A stretch of DNA of 64,000 nt from Gloeotrichia echinulata CP02. GTDB taxonomy: Bacteria > Cyanobacteriota > Cyanobacteriia > Cyanobacteriales > Nostocaceae. Below the pieces are notes generated by a model. That model saw only the letters and a list, made by a program, of their open reading frames with translations, was not told the origin of the DNA and did no database searches. The DNA lies in contig CP051187.1 of assembly GCA_038087035.1 (NCBI GenBank), forward strand, positions 4,159,001 to 4,223,000, written 5' to 3'. Position numbers and translations under genes: made by a program. Positions 26,111 to 36,791 of the stretch are shown here, in pieces (the first letter of the stretch is position 1; every line of letters starts with the position of its first letter).

Positions 26111-29100
26111 TTAATCTTCATCGTAATCATCTTCTTCATCGTCATCTTCGTAATCATCCTCTTCGTCTTCTTCGACAACGAGGTCGATGACTTCATCAGC
26201 AATTAACAGCTCATCTTCTTCATCCAAAAGTGACCGTTCTCCACGTCTATTACCAAAGGGAGATTCAAGGGAAGGCGAATCTAAATTGTAAGCCCGTGCT
26301 GTGCGGTCATCTAGCACCATATCCAAAGGATCATCAACTTCATCTATAACGCTGGTGCTTTCCAACGCTGTATACTCGTCAATTGTTCCCGTCTCCTCAT
26401 AGGCATTGTACCCAGTCCCGGCGGGAATCAATCGTCCGATAATCACGTTTTCTTTTAACCCCCGCAGCCAGTCAGATTTACCTTCAATGGCGGCTTCAGT
26501 TAATACTCTGGTTGTTTCTTGGAAGGACGCAGCAGAAATAAAACTGTCGGTGTTTAACGATGCTTTGGTTATCCCTAATAATACGGGAGTGTATTGCGCT
26601 CTAGCACCGCCAGTAATTGCCATCGCTTCGTTCACTTGCTCTACTTGGCGCAACTCCACCAATTCGCCAGGAAGCATGGTGGTGTCACCACCGTCATCAA
26701 TTCGGACTTTGTTAGTCATCTGGCGAACAATCACTTCTATGTGTTTGTCAGCAATATCAATCCCCTGGGACTGATAAACTAACTGCACTTCGTTCACCAA
26801 AAATGTCTGCACTTTCTGTAACGCATGGCTAGCACAGGCGTAGATTCCATCCTCGGAACCCAGGCTAAAGAAGATTTCCAAAATTTCGTGGGGATTGCAA
26901 GGGCCATCAGTCACGGGTTGTCCCGCTGACACATGGGAACCATCTGTCACCACTAAGTTTTGTCCAGGTCCTAGGGGATAATCTGCGACCACTCCATTGG
27001 CTTCTACTATCTTCAGGGCGATCGCTTCATCACCATCACCATAAACAACCTTGACTTCTCCAGAACGACGTGCTAAAATGCAAGCCTCTTTAGGTTTACG
27101 GGCTTCGAGAAGTTCCTCAATCCGGGGCAAACCTTGAATAATGTCCCCGGTTTTGGCACGTTCAAACACCAGCAACACCAAATTATCACCACGCTGTACC
27201 AAATCGCCATCTTCTATCTGCAACACAGCACCTGGACTGACGCGATAGGGACGACCAACGCGGATAGTCACAGCGTAGTTTTGCGTCTGGAGTGATGAGT
27301 TAGTTCCTAACTCCTCATTCTTAACTCCTAACTTTTTGACCTCTACTACTTGTCCGGATTCTTCAGAAAAGACACCAGGTGCGATTTCTGTACCTTCTAC
27401 GACCAATTCACGGAGTTTGACTTTTGGCTGGGCGGTAGCATTTAGCGTAATCATATCACTATGGCGTAACACCAAACAGCGACGCACGGCTTCAGTACCT
27501 TTTTGCACACCCCGGACAATACCCCCCTCTTTACACAAGATTTGAGTACGGGCGACGACTGCGCCAGGAGCAATAGTTAACCCATCCTCTACTTCCAGAG
27601 TTGTCTGAGTACTACCTTGGGTAGCATCAGCAGATATGTCTCGGCGAATTACCAAGGACTCCAAAATAACTAGCTGTAAGCGTTGAACCTCTGAGTCTTC
27701 CGTATCAGGGACTAATTCAATATCTGCTGCTAGGGGAGAAGCGTTATGGTCTGGTTCACCTTCGGAGTCAATTTCCAACACTAGTTGAGTCCGCAGCAGT
27801 TCCACGCCTTCGACCGACTTAACGCGCTCAGAGTCTTTGTAAGGCAGTCTTTGCACCGCCCGCAACTGAATTGAACGCCCGGTTTGTTGGCTAACAGAAG
27901 TAGTAGAAGGCACATCAGGATGAGTGGGAACCGCAAACTCCACCACTGGGCGGGTCAACAACGCTGGCCCTTCTGGTGACTCCACATACTGGATATAGCG
28001 TAATTCTGTGGCCACAGTTCCTTGGAATTCTTCCCCTGGCTGAATCAAGGTGTTATCTCTTCCCAGAACAGCTTCCGGGTCGTCTACCATGAGCAATTCC
28101 CCTGGCTTAATCACCACTTCCCGCAGGATGTCGTTTTTCTGGGTAACTTCAACCACACCGCTGTTTTGGCAGAAAATATCCTTAACTACTTCGGTGCCAG
28201 CTTCAACGAATTGTCCGTCTTCCACTAACAGCAAGGAGATATCTTTGTTGACTTCGTGGGTTTCTTCGGGAATCCACAGTAAAGTGCCTCCCTGTACCAC
28301 TTCATAACCAAGCTTGGCTTTGCCTTTTTTCTGGACTTCTACCCCCGCGAATTTCAGGAGTCCGCCGGTGGTGGTGCGATAGCGATCGTCAATTAACTCA
28401 GCGACTACTTGACCATTTTGCACTTTTGTGCCTGGGGTAGCTCTAAGGTTGAAAACTTGGTTATTACCCGTGGAGACCAAGTAGTTGTTGCGACCTTGGG
28501 AACTTTGAACGGTTATGGTTGCTTGGTCTAAGACCACAGAAGCAGTGATAATTTCGATTTCCCTGGTACTCTTACCTGGGGTCGCTTCTGGTAAACGCAC
28601 GACACCGCCATGTAAGGTAGTTAATTTGGTTTCTGCTAACACCCCATTGCTGGCGATCGCATCACCATTGTTGACTACCAATTCTGCACCAGGCGGTAAA
28701 TTATACACTTCCCCAGACAAAATCCAAATCAAACCACCCTTAGCGGCGGTTGTCGTGGTATTGCCTTGACGGTCTGTTTTTTGTTCGGGTACGACTTCGG
28801 CAAACTGCACTTCCCCTGCCAAGTCAGTGGCAACATCTTTTACCGCTTTTTCCGTATTAGTACGAACTGTACGTCCACCAAGGGCAACTTCTGCTAGCAA
28901 CTGACCAGTTTTTACCTGCTGTCCATCGAACACATATAGTGTTGAACCTTGTGTCAGATGAATCTCTTGGTTGATTGGGGTATCGGCGCCTTCTTTCTTC
29001 GGCTCCAAATTTAGGATACCGTTAGCCTCAACATACAGAGCTTCTTCACCGTGGCGAGTACGATAGGCTCTCACCTTCAGTTTGCGGGGAATCTTGACAG

Positions 29101-30184
29101 TACCATCGATTTTCGATCGCACTTGTTGCGCTACTTCCCCTGTAAACACACCACCTGTGTGGAATGTCCGCATGGTCAGCTGAGTTCCAGGTTCACCAAT
29201 ACTTTGAGCGGCAATAATTCCCACCGCTTCGCCCAAGTCCACCATTTTAGCATGAGCCAAACTCCAGCCGTAGCAGTGTTGGCACACCGAACGCGCTGCT
29301 TCACAAGTCAGGGGAGAACGCACCACGACTTCCGTCACCCCAGATTTTTGAATTTTTTCCGCCAATTCTTCAGAAACTGGGGTATTGCGTGGGGCAATGA
29401 TTTCTTTTGTCGTAGGATGTACTACATTTACACCGATTACCCTACCAAACAACCGTGTAGCCAAGCGGATCTTTGTTTTGCCACCTTCTATCATCGCCCG
29501 AACGGGAATACCCCTAGTGGTGCCGCAGTCAAATTCCCGGATAATCACATCTTGGGATACATCCACCAGACGACGGGTGAGATAACCAGAGTCAGCAGTC
29601 CGCAAGGCGGTATCTACCAAGCCTTTTCTCGCACCGTAAGACGAAATAATGTATTCGGTGACAGTCAGTCCTTCCCGGAAGTTGGTTTTGATAGGTAAGT
29701 CAATAATTTCCCCTTGGGGGTCAGCCATCAGACCCCGCATCCCCACCAACTGTCTGACCTGGGAAATGTTACCCCGTGCCCCGGAAAATGCCATCATGTA
29801 GACGGAATTGAGGGGATTGGTCTTTTTGAAGTGGACAACAACTTCATCTTTGAGGGCTTCACTAGTACCGTTCCACGTGTCAATTACCTTTTGGAAACGT
29901 TCCACTTCAGTAATTTCTCCCCGTTGATAACGGGCTTCGGTAGCGCGAATTTCTTCCTCTGCAGCTTCCAGGAGCGATCGCTTAGAAGGCGGCACCATCA
30001 AATCATCTACACTGATCGAAACCCCGGCTTTGGTAGCGTAGCGAAATCCCAAGTCTTTCAACTTGTCAGCCATGACCGCAGTACGCGCTGTGCCGTAATT
30101 CGTAAAAGACCAAGAAATTAAATTTCTCAGTTGACCTTTGTCAACTACCCGATTGCGGAAAACCGTGTTTTCGTGTTGTGTCAT
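26111..30184 (-). CDS. rpoC2: RNA polymerase subunit beta' C-terminal part (RpoC2)
   Basis: 1357 aa, usual cyanobacterial size including the large insertion in the trigger loop. N-terminal NRVVDKGQLRNLISWSFTNY; Zn-site Cys in DCGTTRG and CEAARSVCQHCYGW; bridge/trigger region VGIIAAQSIGEPGTQLTMRT; late SFISAASFQETTRVLTEAAI. Ends in an acidic tail (EEDEEDDYEDDDEEDDYDED). Start ATG 30184. Between VEVKK and LQTQNY a stretch LGVKNEELGTNSS is coded by GGAGTTA-type repeat DNA (27289-27336), an in-frame intrusion. Last gene of rpoB-rpoC1-rpoC2. Confidence 0.98.
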   Translation of the reverse strand: MTQHENTVFRNRVVDKGQLRNLISWSFTNYGTARTAVMADKLKDLGFRYATKAGVSISVDDLMVPPSKRSLLEAAEEEIRATEARYQRGEITEVERFQKVIDTWNGTSEALKDEVVVHFKKTNPLNSVYMMAFSGARGNISQVRQLVGMRGLMADPQGEIIDLPIKTNFREGLTVTEYIISSYGARKGLVDTALRTADSGYLTRRLVDVSQDVIIREFDCGTTRGIPVRAMIEGGKTKIRLATRLFGRVIGVNVVHPTTKEIIAPRNTPVSEELAEKIQKSGVTEVVVRSPLTCEAARSVCQHCYGWSLAHAKMVDLGEAVGIIAAQSIGEPGTQLTMRTFHTGGVFTGEVAQQVRSKIDGTVKIPRKLKVRAYRTRHGEEALYVEANGILNLEPKKEGADTPINQEIHLTQGSTLYVFDGQQVKTGQLLAEVALGGRTVRTNTEKAVKDVATDLAGEVQFAEVVPEQKTDRQGNTTTTAAKGGLIWILSGEVYNLPPGAELVVNNGDAIASNGVLAETKLTTLHGGVVRLPEATPGKSTREIEIITASVVLDQATITVQSSQGRNNYLVSTGNNQVFNLRATPGTKVQNGQVVAELIDDRYRTTTGGLLKFAGVEVQKKGKAKLGYEVVQGGTLLWIPEETHEVNKDISLLLVEDGQFVEAGTEVVKDIFCQNSGVVEVTQKNDILREVVIKPGELLMVDDPEAVLGRDNTLIQPGEEFQGTVATELRYIQYVESPEGPALLTRPVVEFAVPTHPDVPSTTSVSQQTGRSIQLRAVQRLPYKDSERVKSVEGVELLRTQLVLEIDSEGEPDHNASPLAADIELVPDTEDSEVQRLQLVILESLVIRRDISADATQGSTQTTLEVEDGLTIAPGAVVARTQILCKEGGIVRGVQKGTEAVRRCLVLRHSDMITLNATAQPKVKLRELVVEGTEIAPGVFSEESGQVVEVKKLGVKNEELGTNSSLQTQNYAVTIRVGRPYRVSPGAVLQIEDGDLVQRGDNLVLLVFERAKTGDIIQGLPRIEELLEARKPKEACILARRSGEVKVVYGDGDEAIALKIVEANGVVADYPLGPGQNLVVTDGSHVSAGQPVTDGPCNPHEILEIFFSLGSEDGIYACASHALQKVQTFLVNEVQLVYQSQGIDIADKHIEVIVRQMTNKVRIDDGGDTTMLPGELVELRQVEQVNEAMAITGGARAQYTPVLLGITKASLNTDSFISAASFQETTRVLTEAAIEGKSDWLRGLKENVIIGRLIPAGTGYNAYEETGTIDEYTALESTSVIDEVDDPLDMVLDDRTARAYNLDSPSLESPFGNRRGERSLLDEEDELLIADEVIDLVVEEDEEDDYEDDDEEDDYDED
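27289..27336. repeat. GAGTTAG/ACTCCTAA repeat inside rpoC2
   Basis: GGAGTGATGAGTTAG followed by CTAACTCCTCATTC and TTAACTCCTAACTT: the same heptamer family and inverted layout as the rpoC1-rpoC2 spacer, but in frame. Confidence 0.85.
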
Positions 30185-30348
30185 AAGTCAATAGTTAGGA
30201 GTTAGCAGTTAGGAGTTAAAAGTTAGGACTTAGGAGTTAAAAGTTAGGAGTCAGGAGTTAGGAATTAAAAGTTAGGAGTCAGGAATGAGGAGTTTCATAA
30301 CTCTTCACTCCTAACTCTTCACTCTTAACTCCTAACTTTTAACGCCTA
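30185..30348. repeat. GTTAGGA array with inverted arm, rpoC1-rpoC2 spacer
   Basis: GTTAGGA/GTTAAAA units (30188-30295) followed by the complement CTCCTAACTCTTCACTC (30300-30345). The two arms can form a long hairpin between the cotranscribed genes. Confidence 0.9.
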
Positions 30349-30350
30349 AA

Positions 30351-32228
30351 TTAACTTGCCAGTGCTTCCCGAATGGCGTTATTGTAAATCACGCGACCTG
30401 CTGTCGTGCGGATATACTGAGAAAGCAAATTCCCCTCAGCGTCTTGTCTGACCCGACGGAATTTATACATCAATGTGCGGGTACCATCGGTGTTTTCTGT
30501 CACTTCAACTGGTTCTGTATCCGGTTGTTCTGTCTCAACGTCACCGTCAAACCGCACGTAGATATAAGAATGGAGGTCAACTTGGTCTTGCTGGTAAGCC
30601 ATAATCACATCTTCCATAGAACCAAAGTACTTTCCTGCGCCTTTGACGGCGTGGGGATTCTCTGCAGTTAAGTAATATGCCCCTAACACCATGTCTTGGC
30701 TGGGTGTGATAATTGGTTTACCAGTGGCTGGCGATAAAATATTATTAGAAGCCAGCATCAATAACCGTGCTTCTGCCTGACTTTCTAAAGATAGGGGAAC
30801 GTGTACCGCCATTTGGTCCCCGTCAAAGTCAGCGTTAAACGCCGGACAGACTAGAGGATGCAATTGAATTGCTCTACCTTCCACCAAAATTGGCTCAAAA
30901 GCCTGAATACCCAAGCGGTGCAGCGTTGGCGCCCGGTTCAACATCACTGGGTGTCCTTCAATCACTTCTTCTAGGACATCCCAGACACTGGAGTCATTGC
31001 GAGATATGAGTTTTTTCGCAGCTTTGATATTATTTACCATACCGCTGCGAATCAGGCGATTAATCACAAAGGGCTGAAATAGCTCAATAGCCATTTCTCT
31101 AGGCAAACCGCACTGGTGGATATGTAACTTTGGACCCACCACAATTACCGAACGTCCAGAGTAGTCAACCCGTTTACCCAACAAGTTTTGCCGGAAACGT
31201 CCTTGCTTACCCTCAATAATGTCAGACAGAGATTTCAGCGGGCGGTTATTAGCCCCTACCACCGTGCGTCCCCGACGACCATTGTCAATCAAAGCGTCTA
31301 CGGCTTCTTGCAGCATCCGCTTTTCGTTCCGCACAATAATTTCTGGTGCGAGAATTTCTTGCAGACGCGCCAAACGATTATTACGGTTAATTACCCGCCG
31401 ATACAAATCATTTAAGTCACTGGTCGCAAAGCGTCCACCATCCAGCTGCACCATTGGGCGCAAATCAGGAGGAATCACAGGGATAACCGCCATCACCATC
31501 CACTCTGGTTTAGAACCGGTCGCGATGAAGTTGTCAATTACCCGCAGGCGCTTAATTAACTTTGCCCGCTTTTGTCCTTTAGCGTTACCAATTTCTTCCC
31601 GCAGGGTTTCGGCTTCTTGTTCTAAGTTAATATCAGCCAGCAACCGCAGTAGGGCTTCCGCGCCAATACCTACCTCTACACCTTGTAGCTGGGAATCTTC
31701 GCTATAAATTTGGTCTTCAATTTCTAGCCACTGGTCTTCACTGAGGAGCTGTTTGTAGGTTAAAGTTTCGGCATTACCTGCAGACAGAACAACATAAGAG
31801 TTGAAATAAACTATTTGTTCCACATCCCGCAAAGGCATATCCAGCAGAATGGAAATATAGCTAGGGATGCCTTTGAGATACCAAACGTGGGCTACTGGTG
31901 CAGCAAGTTTGATGAATCCCATCCGATGGCGACGCACCCGCGACTCGGTGACTTCCACTCCGCAGCGCTCGCAAACAATACCACGGTGACGAACTCTCTT
32001 ATATTTGCCACAATGGCATTCCCAATCTTTCGCAGGTCCAAAGATCCGTTCACAGAATAAGCCGTCCATTTCCGGCTTCAGAGTCCGGTAGTTAATCGTT
32101 TCTGGCTTGGTGACTTCACCGACTACTTGACCATTAGGCAAAGTTCTCTCGCCCCACTGGCGAATGCGTTCAGGGGAAGCCAAGCCGATTTTAACGTAGT
32201 CAAACTGATTAGTCTGGGCGTTTCTCAT
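30351..32228 (-). CDS. rpoC1: RNA polymerase subunit gamma (RpoC1)
   Basis: 625 aa from ATG 32228 (MRNAQTNQFDYVKIGLASPE). A frame extension of 27 codons upstream is read through GGGCATT spacer repeats and is not protein. Zinc ribbon CHCGKYKRVRHRGIVCERCG, and the catalytic NADFDGDQMAVH loop binding Mg are both present. Split beta' is a cyanobacterial and plastid trait. Confidence 0.98.
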   Translation of the reverse strand: MRNAQTNQFDYVKIGLASPERIRQWGERTLPNGQVVGEVTKPETINYRTLKPEMDGLFCERIFGPAKDWECHCGKYKRVRHRGIVCERCGVEVTESRVRRHRMGFIKLAAPVAHVWYLKGIPSYISILLDMPLRDVEQIVYFNSYVVLSAGNAETLTYKQLLSEDQWLEIEDQIYSEDSQLQGVEVGIGAEALLRLLADINLEQEAETLREEIGNAKGQKRAKLIKRLRVIDNFIATGSKPEWMVMAVIPVIPPDLRPMVQLDGGRFATSDLNDLYRRVINRNNRLARLQEILAPEIIVRNEKRMLQEAVDALIDNGRRGRTVVGANNRPLKSLSDIIEGKQGRFRQNLLGKRVDYSGRSVIVVGPKLHIHQCGLPREMAIELFQPFVINRLIRSGMVNNIKAAKKLISRNDSSVWDVLEEVIEGHPVMLNRAPTLHRLGIQAFEPILVEGRAIQLHPLVCPAFNADFDGDQMAVHVPLSLESQAEARLLMLASNNILSPATGKPIITPSQDMVLGAYYLTAENPHAVKGAGKYFGSMEDVIMAYQQDQVDLHSYIYVRFDGDVETEQPDTEPVEVTENTDGTRTLMYKFRRVRQDAEGNLLSQYIRTTAGRVIYNNAIREALAS

Positions 32229-32411
32229 ACTAAGTGTTGAGTAATGAGTTATGGGTGTATTTAGTTTTGGGGATTGGGAATTGGGCATTGGGCATTGGGC
32301 ATTGGGCATTGGGCATTGATTATTTCCTTGAGTCCGTAATCCCTAATTGCTCATTTCTCATCCCATGCGCTCTGCCTCATGCCCTATGCCCCATGCCCTA
32401 TTCCCTAATCC
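32229..32411. repeat. GGGCATT and CCCTA/CCCATGC repeats, rpoB-rpoC1 spacer
   Basis: Five GGGCATT heptamers (about 32282-32318), then CTCATGCCCTATGCCCCATG and related C-rich units (about 32364-32412). The arms are opposing as in the other spacers. Confidence 0.88.
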
Positions 32412-35400
32412 CTATTCATCTTCATCCAGCGATTCGCGGGAGAGAGATTCGTAGGTGGGTCGAGGCGGTGTGCGTCTGGCTGATTGGTCTGCCATTAAAT
32501 CGACTTCTACATCCAAGGAACTACCATCTGTCTGGGTTTCTACTTTATGGACAGCAATATCTAAGCCCAGTGATTGCAATTCTCGCATTAACACTTTAAA
32601 GGACTCTGGTGTTCCTGGTCGAGGAATTGCCTTACCTTTGACAATGGCATTGAGCGCTTCATTTCGCCCCTGCATATCGTCAGATTTTACTGTCAGCAGT
32701 TCCTGCAAGGTGTAAGCTGCACCAAAGGCTTCCAATGCCCACACTTCCATTTCTCCAAACCGCTGACCACCTTGCTGGGCTTTACCTCCCAATGGCTGTT
32801 GTGTAACCAAGGAGTATGGACCTGTAGACCGGGCGTGGATTTTATCATCCACCAAATGCACCAGTTTCAGCATATAAGCTACGCCTACGGTGATTGGTCG
32901 GTCAAAGGGTTCGCCGGTGCGACCATCATATACGATGATTTTGCCGGGGTTATCTGGGTTGTATACCCAGTCTTTGCTGGTTTCGTCCCTTGCTTCTTGC
33001 AATTTGCCATGCACAATTCGCCGGGATGATTCTTCCCCATACATTTCGTCGAAGGGAGTAATCTTAAAGCGCACGCCTAAGTTGTGACCAGCCCAACCCA
33101 ATAGACACTCAAATACTTGTCCTACGTTCATCCGGCTGGGTACGCCCAGGGGGTTGAGAACAATGTCCACTGGTGAACCATCTGGCAAATAGGGCATATC
33201 TTCTAAAGGCAAAATCCGGGAAATAATCCCTTTATTACCGTGGCGTCCTGCCATTTTGTCGCCGACTTGGATTTTCCGCTTTTGGGCGACATATACCCGA
33301 ACTACCATGTTAGCCCCTGGTGGCAATTCATCCCCTTGTTCACGGGTAAATAACCGTACATCAACTACCCGGCCTTTTTCACCGTTGGGCACGCGCAGGG
33401 AATTGTCCCTAACATCCCGTGCTTTTTCGCCGAATATCGCCCGTAATAGTTTTTCTTCTGGTGGTTGGTCTGATTCACCTTTTGGTGTTACCTTACCCAC
33501 CAAGATGTCCCCGGCTTCTACCCAAGCCCCAATGCGGATGATTCCCTGTTCATCTAACTGGCGCAGGGCGTCTTCCCCAACGTTGGGAATTTCTCTGGTG
33601 ATTTCTTCTGGTCCGAGTTTGGTTTGTCTAGCTTCAATTTCATATTTTTCAATGTGAATTGAGGTGTAGATATCATCCTGTACCAGTCTTTCGGAAATCA
33701 AAATCGCGTCTTCGTAGTTGTAGCCTTCCCAAGGCATATAGGCGACAACAATATTTTGCCCTAAGGCCAATTCCCCACCTTCAGTGGATGACCCGTCAGC
33801 TAATACCTGACCAGCCACAACGCGCTCACCCATCCGCACTAAGGGTTTTTGGTTAAGACAAGTGTCTTGGTTGGAACGCTGGTACTTAGAAACTGTGTAT
33901 CTAAGTTCCCCGGTTGATGATTTGGGACGCACACGAATTTCTGTGGCGTCTACATAGGTAACGTCCCCATCTGTACGGGAAACAATTACCATCCCGGAGT
34001 CCCTTGCACCTTGGGCTTCTAACCCAGTGCCCACCAAAGGCCGCTCTGGTTTGAGCAGGGGTACGGCCTGGCGTTGCATGTTGGAACCCATGAGTGCCCG
34101 GTTGGCGTCGTCATGTTCCAAGAAGGGAATCATACTCGTAGCTACCGATACGATTTGCACTGGTGAAACTGCTACGTAGTCCACCTGTTCAGGGGTTGTG
34201 GTGGAAAATTCTTGCCGATAACGTACTGGTACTTGGGGACCAATGATCACGCCATTTTCATCAACTGGTATATCCCCAGGGGCAACCCGCAGGTCGTCTT
34301 CTTCATCGGCAGTCATGTAAACTGGTGTCAGGTCAAATCTGACTCGCGCATTTTCCACCGGTCTAAATGGTGTTTCTAAGAAGCCGTACAGGTTAACCCG
34401 CGCATGGGTTGCCAAAGAACCAATCAAACCGGCGTTTGGTCCTTCTGGTGTCTCAATTGGGCAAATCCGTCCGTAGTGGCTCGGATGGATGTCTCGCACG
34501 GCAAACCCAGCCCGTTCTCTGGTTAAACCACCAGGACCTAGGGCAGACAGTCGGCGTTTGTGGGTCAGTTCTGCTAAGGGATTGGTTTGATCCATGAACT
34601 GACTTAATTGGCTCGAACCAAAGAATTCTTTAATTGCTGCTACCAATGGCTTGGGGTTAACCAAGGAAGCTGGGGTAAGAACTTCGGCATCGGATACGGT
34701 CATCCGTTCGCGAATGATTCTCTCTAGACGGTTTAAGCCTACCCGCACTTGGTTTTGCAGCAATTCACCAACGCTTCGGACCCGGCGATTTCCCAGGTGA
34801 TCGATGTCGTCTATATTACCAATATCATATTCTAGGTTGATGAGGTAATCGACTGCGGCCAAGATATCCCCCGGTGTCAGCACCCGCATGGTATCAGGAA
34901 CAGATAACCGTAATTTCTTGTTAAGTTTATACCGCCCGACACGACCGAGGTCATAACGTTTGGGGTCAAAGAAGCGTGAATCTAACAGTTGTTGTCCACC
35001 TAATACTGTCGGTGGTTCACCAGGACGTAGTTTCCGATACAACTCCATCAGGGCTTCTTCTTCCGAAAATTGCCCTTCTTTTTCGATAGTTTTTTGGAAA
35101 TACTCTGGGTGACGTAAGGCGTCGAAAATTTCGTTATCTGATAATCCTAGGGCTTTCAGTAGCACTTGTGCTGAAAGTTTGCGGGTTTTGTCAATGCGTA
35201 CCCACACTAGATCGTTCCGGTCTGTTTCAAATTTCAGCCACGCCCCTCGGTTGGGGATAAGACTAGCAGAATAGGTGCGTCGTCCGTTTTTGTCAATTTC
35301 TGATTTATAGTAGACTCCCGGCGATCGCACAATTTGGTTGACGATTACCCGCTCGGCGCCGTTAATAATAAACGTGCCCCGATCAGTCATCAAAGGCAAA

Positions 35401-35711
35401 TCCCCAATAAATACTTCTTGCTCTTTGATGTCCCCTGTTTCTTTGTTCAACAAGCGTGTAGGGACATACATTTGTACAGCATAGGTGCTGTCCCGCCGTT
35501 TGGCTTCTTCGACGCTGTACTTTGGTTCTTTAAGTTTGTAATTATGACCTAAAAAGTGCAGCTCTAGTTTGCCAGTGTAGTCTGTGATCGGACTAAAGGA
35601 GTTGAGTTCTTCTATCAGCCCTTCTTCTAAAAACCAGCGAAAGCTTGAACGCTGGATTTCAATCAAATCGGGCAACAAAAAGGCGGGTTCTAAATATTTT
35701 TCGCTAGTCAT
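32412..35711 (-). CDS. rpoB: RNA polymerase subunit beta (RpoB)
   Basis: 1099 aa from ATG 35711 (MTSEKYLEPAFLLPDLIEIQ), which has AGGTAGAGGC directly upstream; an in-frame ATG at 35777 would add 22 residues without family support. Motifs: SQLSQFMDQTNPLAELTHKR (rifampicin region), GRICPIETPEGPNAGLIGSL, GYNYEDAILISERLV, GDKMAGRHGNKGIIS. C-terminal LMADQSARRTPPRP tail is typical of cyanobacteria. Confidence 0.98.
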   Translation of the reverse strand: MTSEKYLEPAFLLPDLIEIQRSSFRWFLEEGLIEELNSFSPITDYTGKLELHFLGHNYKLKEPKYSVEEAKRRDSTYAVQMYVPTRLLNKETGDIKEQEVFIGDLPLMTDRGTFIINGAERVIVNQIVRSPGVYYKSEIDKNGRRTYSASLIPNRGAWLKFETDRNDLVWVRIDKTRKLSAQVLLKALGLSDNEIFDALRHPEYFQKTIEKEGQFSEEEALMELYRKLRPGEPPTVLGGQQLLDSRFFDPKRYDLGRVGRYKLNKKLRLSVPDTMRVLTPGDILAAVDYLINLEYDIGNIDDIDHLGNRRVRSVGELLQNQVRVGLNRLERIIRERMTVSDAEVLTPASLVNPKPLVAAIKEFFGSSQLSQFMDQTNPLAELTHKRRLSALGPGGLTRERAGFAVRDIHPSHYGRICPIETPEGPNAGLIGSLATHARVNLYGFLETPFRPVENARVRFDLTPVYMTADEEDDLRVAPGDIPVDENGVIIGPQVPVRYRQEFSTTTPEQVDYVAVSPVQIVSVATSMIPFLEHDDANRALMGSNMQRQAVPLLKPERPLVGTGLEAQGARDSGMVIVSRTDGDVTYVDATEIRVRPKSSTGELRYTVSKYQRSNQDTCLNQKPLVRMGERVVAGQVLADGSSTEGGELALGQNIVVAYMPWEGYNYEDAILISERLVQDDIYTSIHIEKYEIEARQTKLGPEEITREIPNVGEDALRQLDEQGIIRIGAWVEAGDILVGKVTPKGESDQPPEEKLLRAIFGEKARDVRDNSLRVPNGEKGRVVDVRLFTREQGDELPPGANMVVRVYVAQKRKIQVGDKMAGRHGNKGIISRILPLEDMPYLPDGSPVDIVLNPLGVPSRMNVGQVFECLLGWAGHNLGVRFKITPFDEMYGEESSRRIVHGKLQEARDETSKDWVYNPDNPGKIIVYDGRTGEPFDRPITVGVAYMLKLVHLVDDKIHARSTGPYSLVTQQPLGGKAQQGGQRFGEMEVWALEAFGAAYTLQELLTVKSDDMQGRNEALNAIVKGKAIPRPGTPESFKVLMRELQSLGLDIAVHKVETQTDGSSLDVEVDLMADQSARRTPPRPTYESLSRESLDEDE

Positions 35712-36791
35712 GCCTCTACCTTTGTCAACCTGGTTAAACTTTCCTTTGGACACTAATTTTTGAGGGTTCCCACCCAAAGCCTGTGTCCTTAGCTATTTGG
35801 GAACTTCTCCTGACGCCACCTGCTATTTTAGAGAAAGGTGCGGGCAAACGCAGAAATTAAAGCTCGAAAGTGCTATTTTGGCAAGGGGGTAATCGCCCCT
35901 GATTTAGGGCAAGTACCTCTAAAATCCAGCTATTAGGTCGATTCCTCAAGAGTAGATAGTTGAGATATTCTGGAATTAGATCGATTTGACTCACTTACCC
36001 TCCCAAAAGTGCTTTAATTAGGCTACGCAGCTTTACACTGTGGTTTTTTTAGTACCACTTTGTATTTATAGTCACGTTGATATCCTAAGACTGAGGCAAT
36101 GGCTCTTTGCCGATTTTGAATCAGTATTGCTGTATCTTGGTGCGTTATTCTCACAGGGCAATTACGTTTAACAATTTTCTATAGGTTAAATACAAAACAT
36201 GAGTTGTTGTGCAAAAATCAAACTCAACCTAGATTACCAGGGTTAGTCACCTAAAAAACGCAGTCCAATATTAGGACTTAGGCGTGTCAGCTAAACTGAA
36301 GTTAGACACCCAAGAGCAATGTCGCTTCAGTGCGGGGTGCTGACCTATTGACAGCATCTACTTGTAGAGATATGAGGATGGTCAATTGCCATTCAAGATT
36401 CAACGAAATCAAAAATTCCTCATTTAGCCACAAAAAATTCACTTGCAGTGTAACAATAATGCCACACTGCCGACTTTAAGGCACACTTGTTTTTGATCGC
36501 CCTGTGCGTCTTCACACAGATTTTGTTCTTTCTCCATCAATGAATTTAGGGGTTTGTATCCTTTGTGATGAATGAATTTTTTATTGGTGCCAAGAAGCCC
36601 TAGGGCTGCTTCGCACTTTCTGCGCGATGGTTAACTCAATAACAGGGCAAAAATTAGCTGAGGAGTTGTGAGTTCCTACCTTTATCATTATGGCTCAAGC
36701 AAAGTGTTTTGGAGGGAATAATCTTAGCATATTTTTGTCCTCCTAGAAGTTTATTTTTTTTACCTCAATCAACAGCGCATCCAGACGGGCT
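35712..36791. other. 1.08-kb spacer upstream of rpoB, no gene recognised
   Basis: No supported ORF or RNA on either strand. It must hold the promoter and a possible long leader for rpoBC1C2. Low heptamer content, unlike neighbouring spacers. No L10-like leader pattern was seen. Confidence 0.55.

Noticed and set aside
26111..30184. Several plus-strand open frames of 60-215 codons opposite rpoC2
   Set aside because: Shadow frames of a conserved gene; no independent motifs.
32229..32309. N-terminal extension of RpoC1 by 27 residues
   Set aside because: Coded by GGGCATT spacer repeats; RpoC1 proteins start at the MRNAQTNQFDYVK type sequence.
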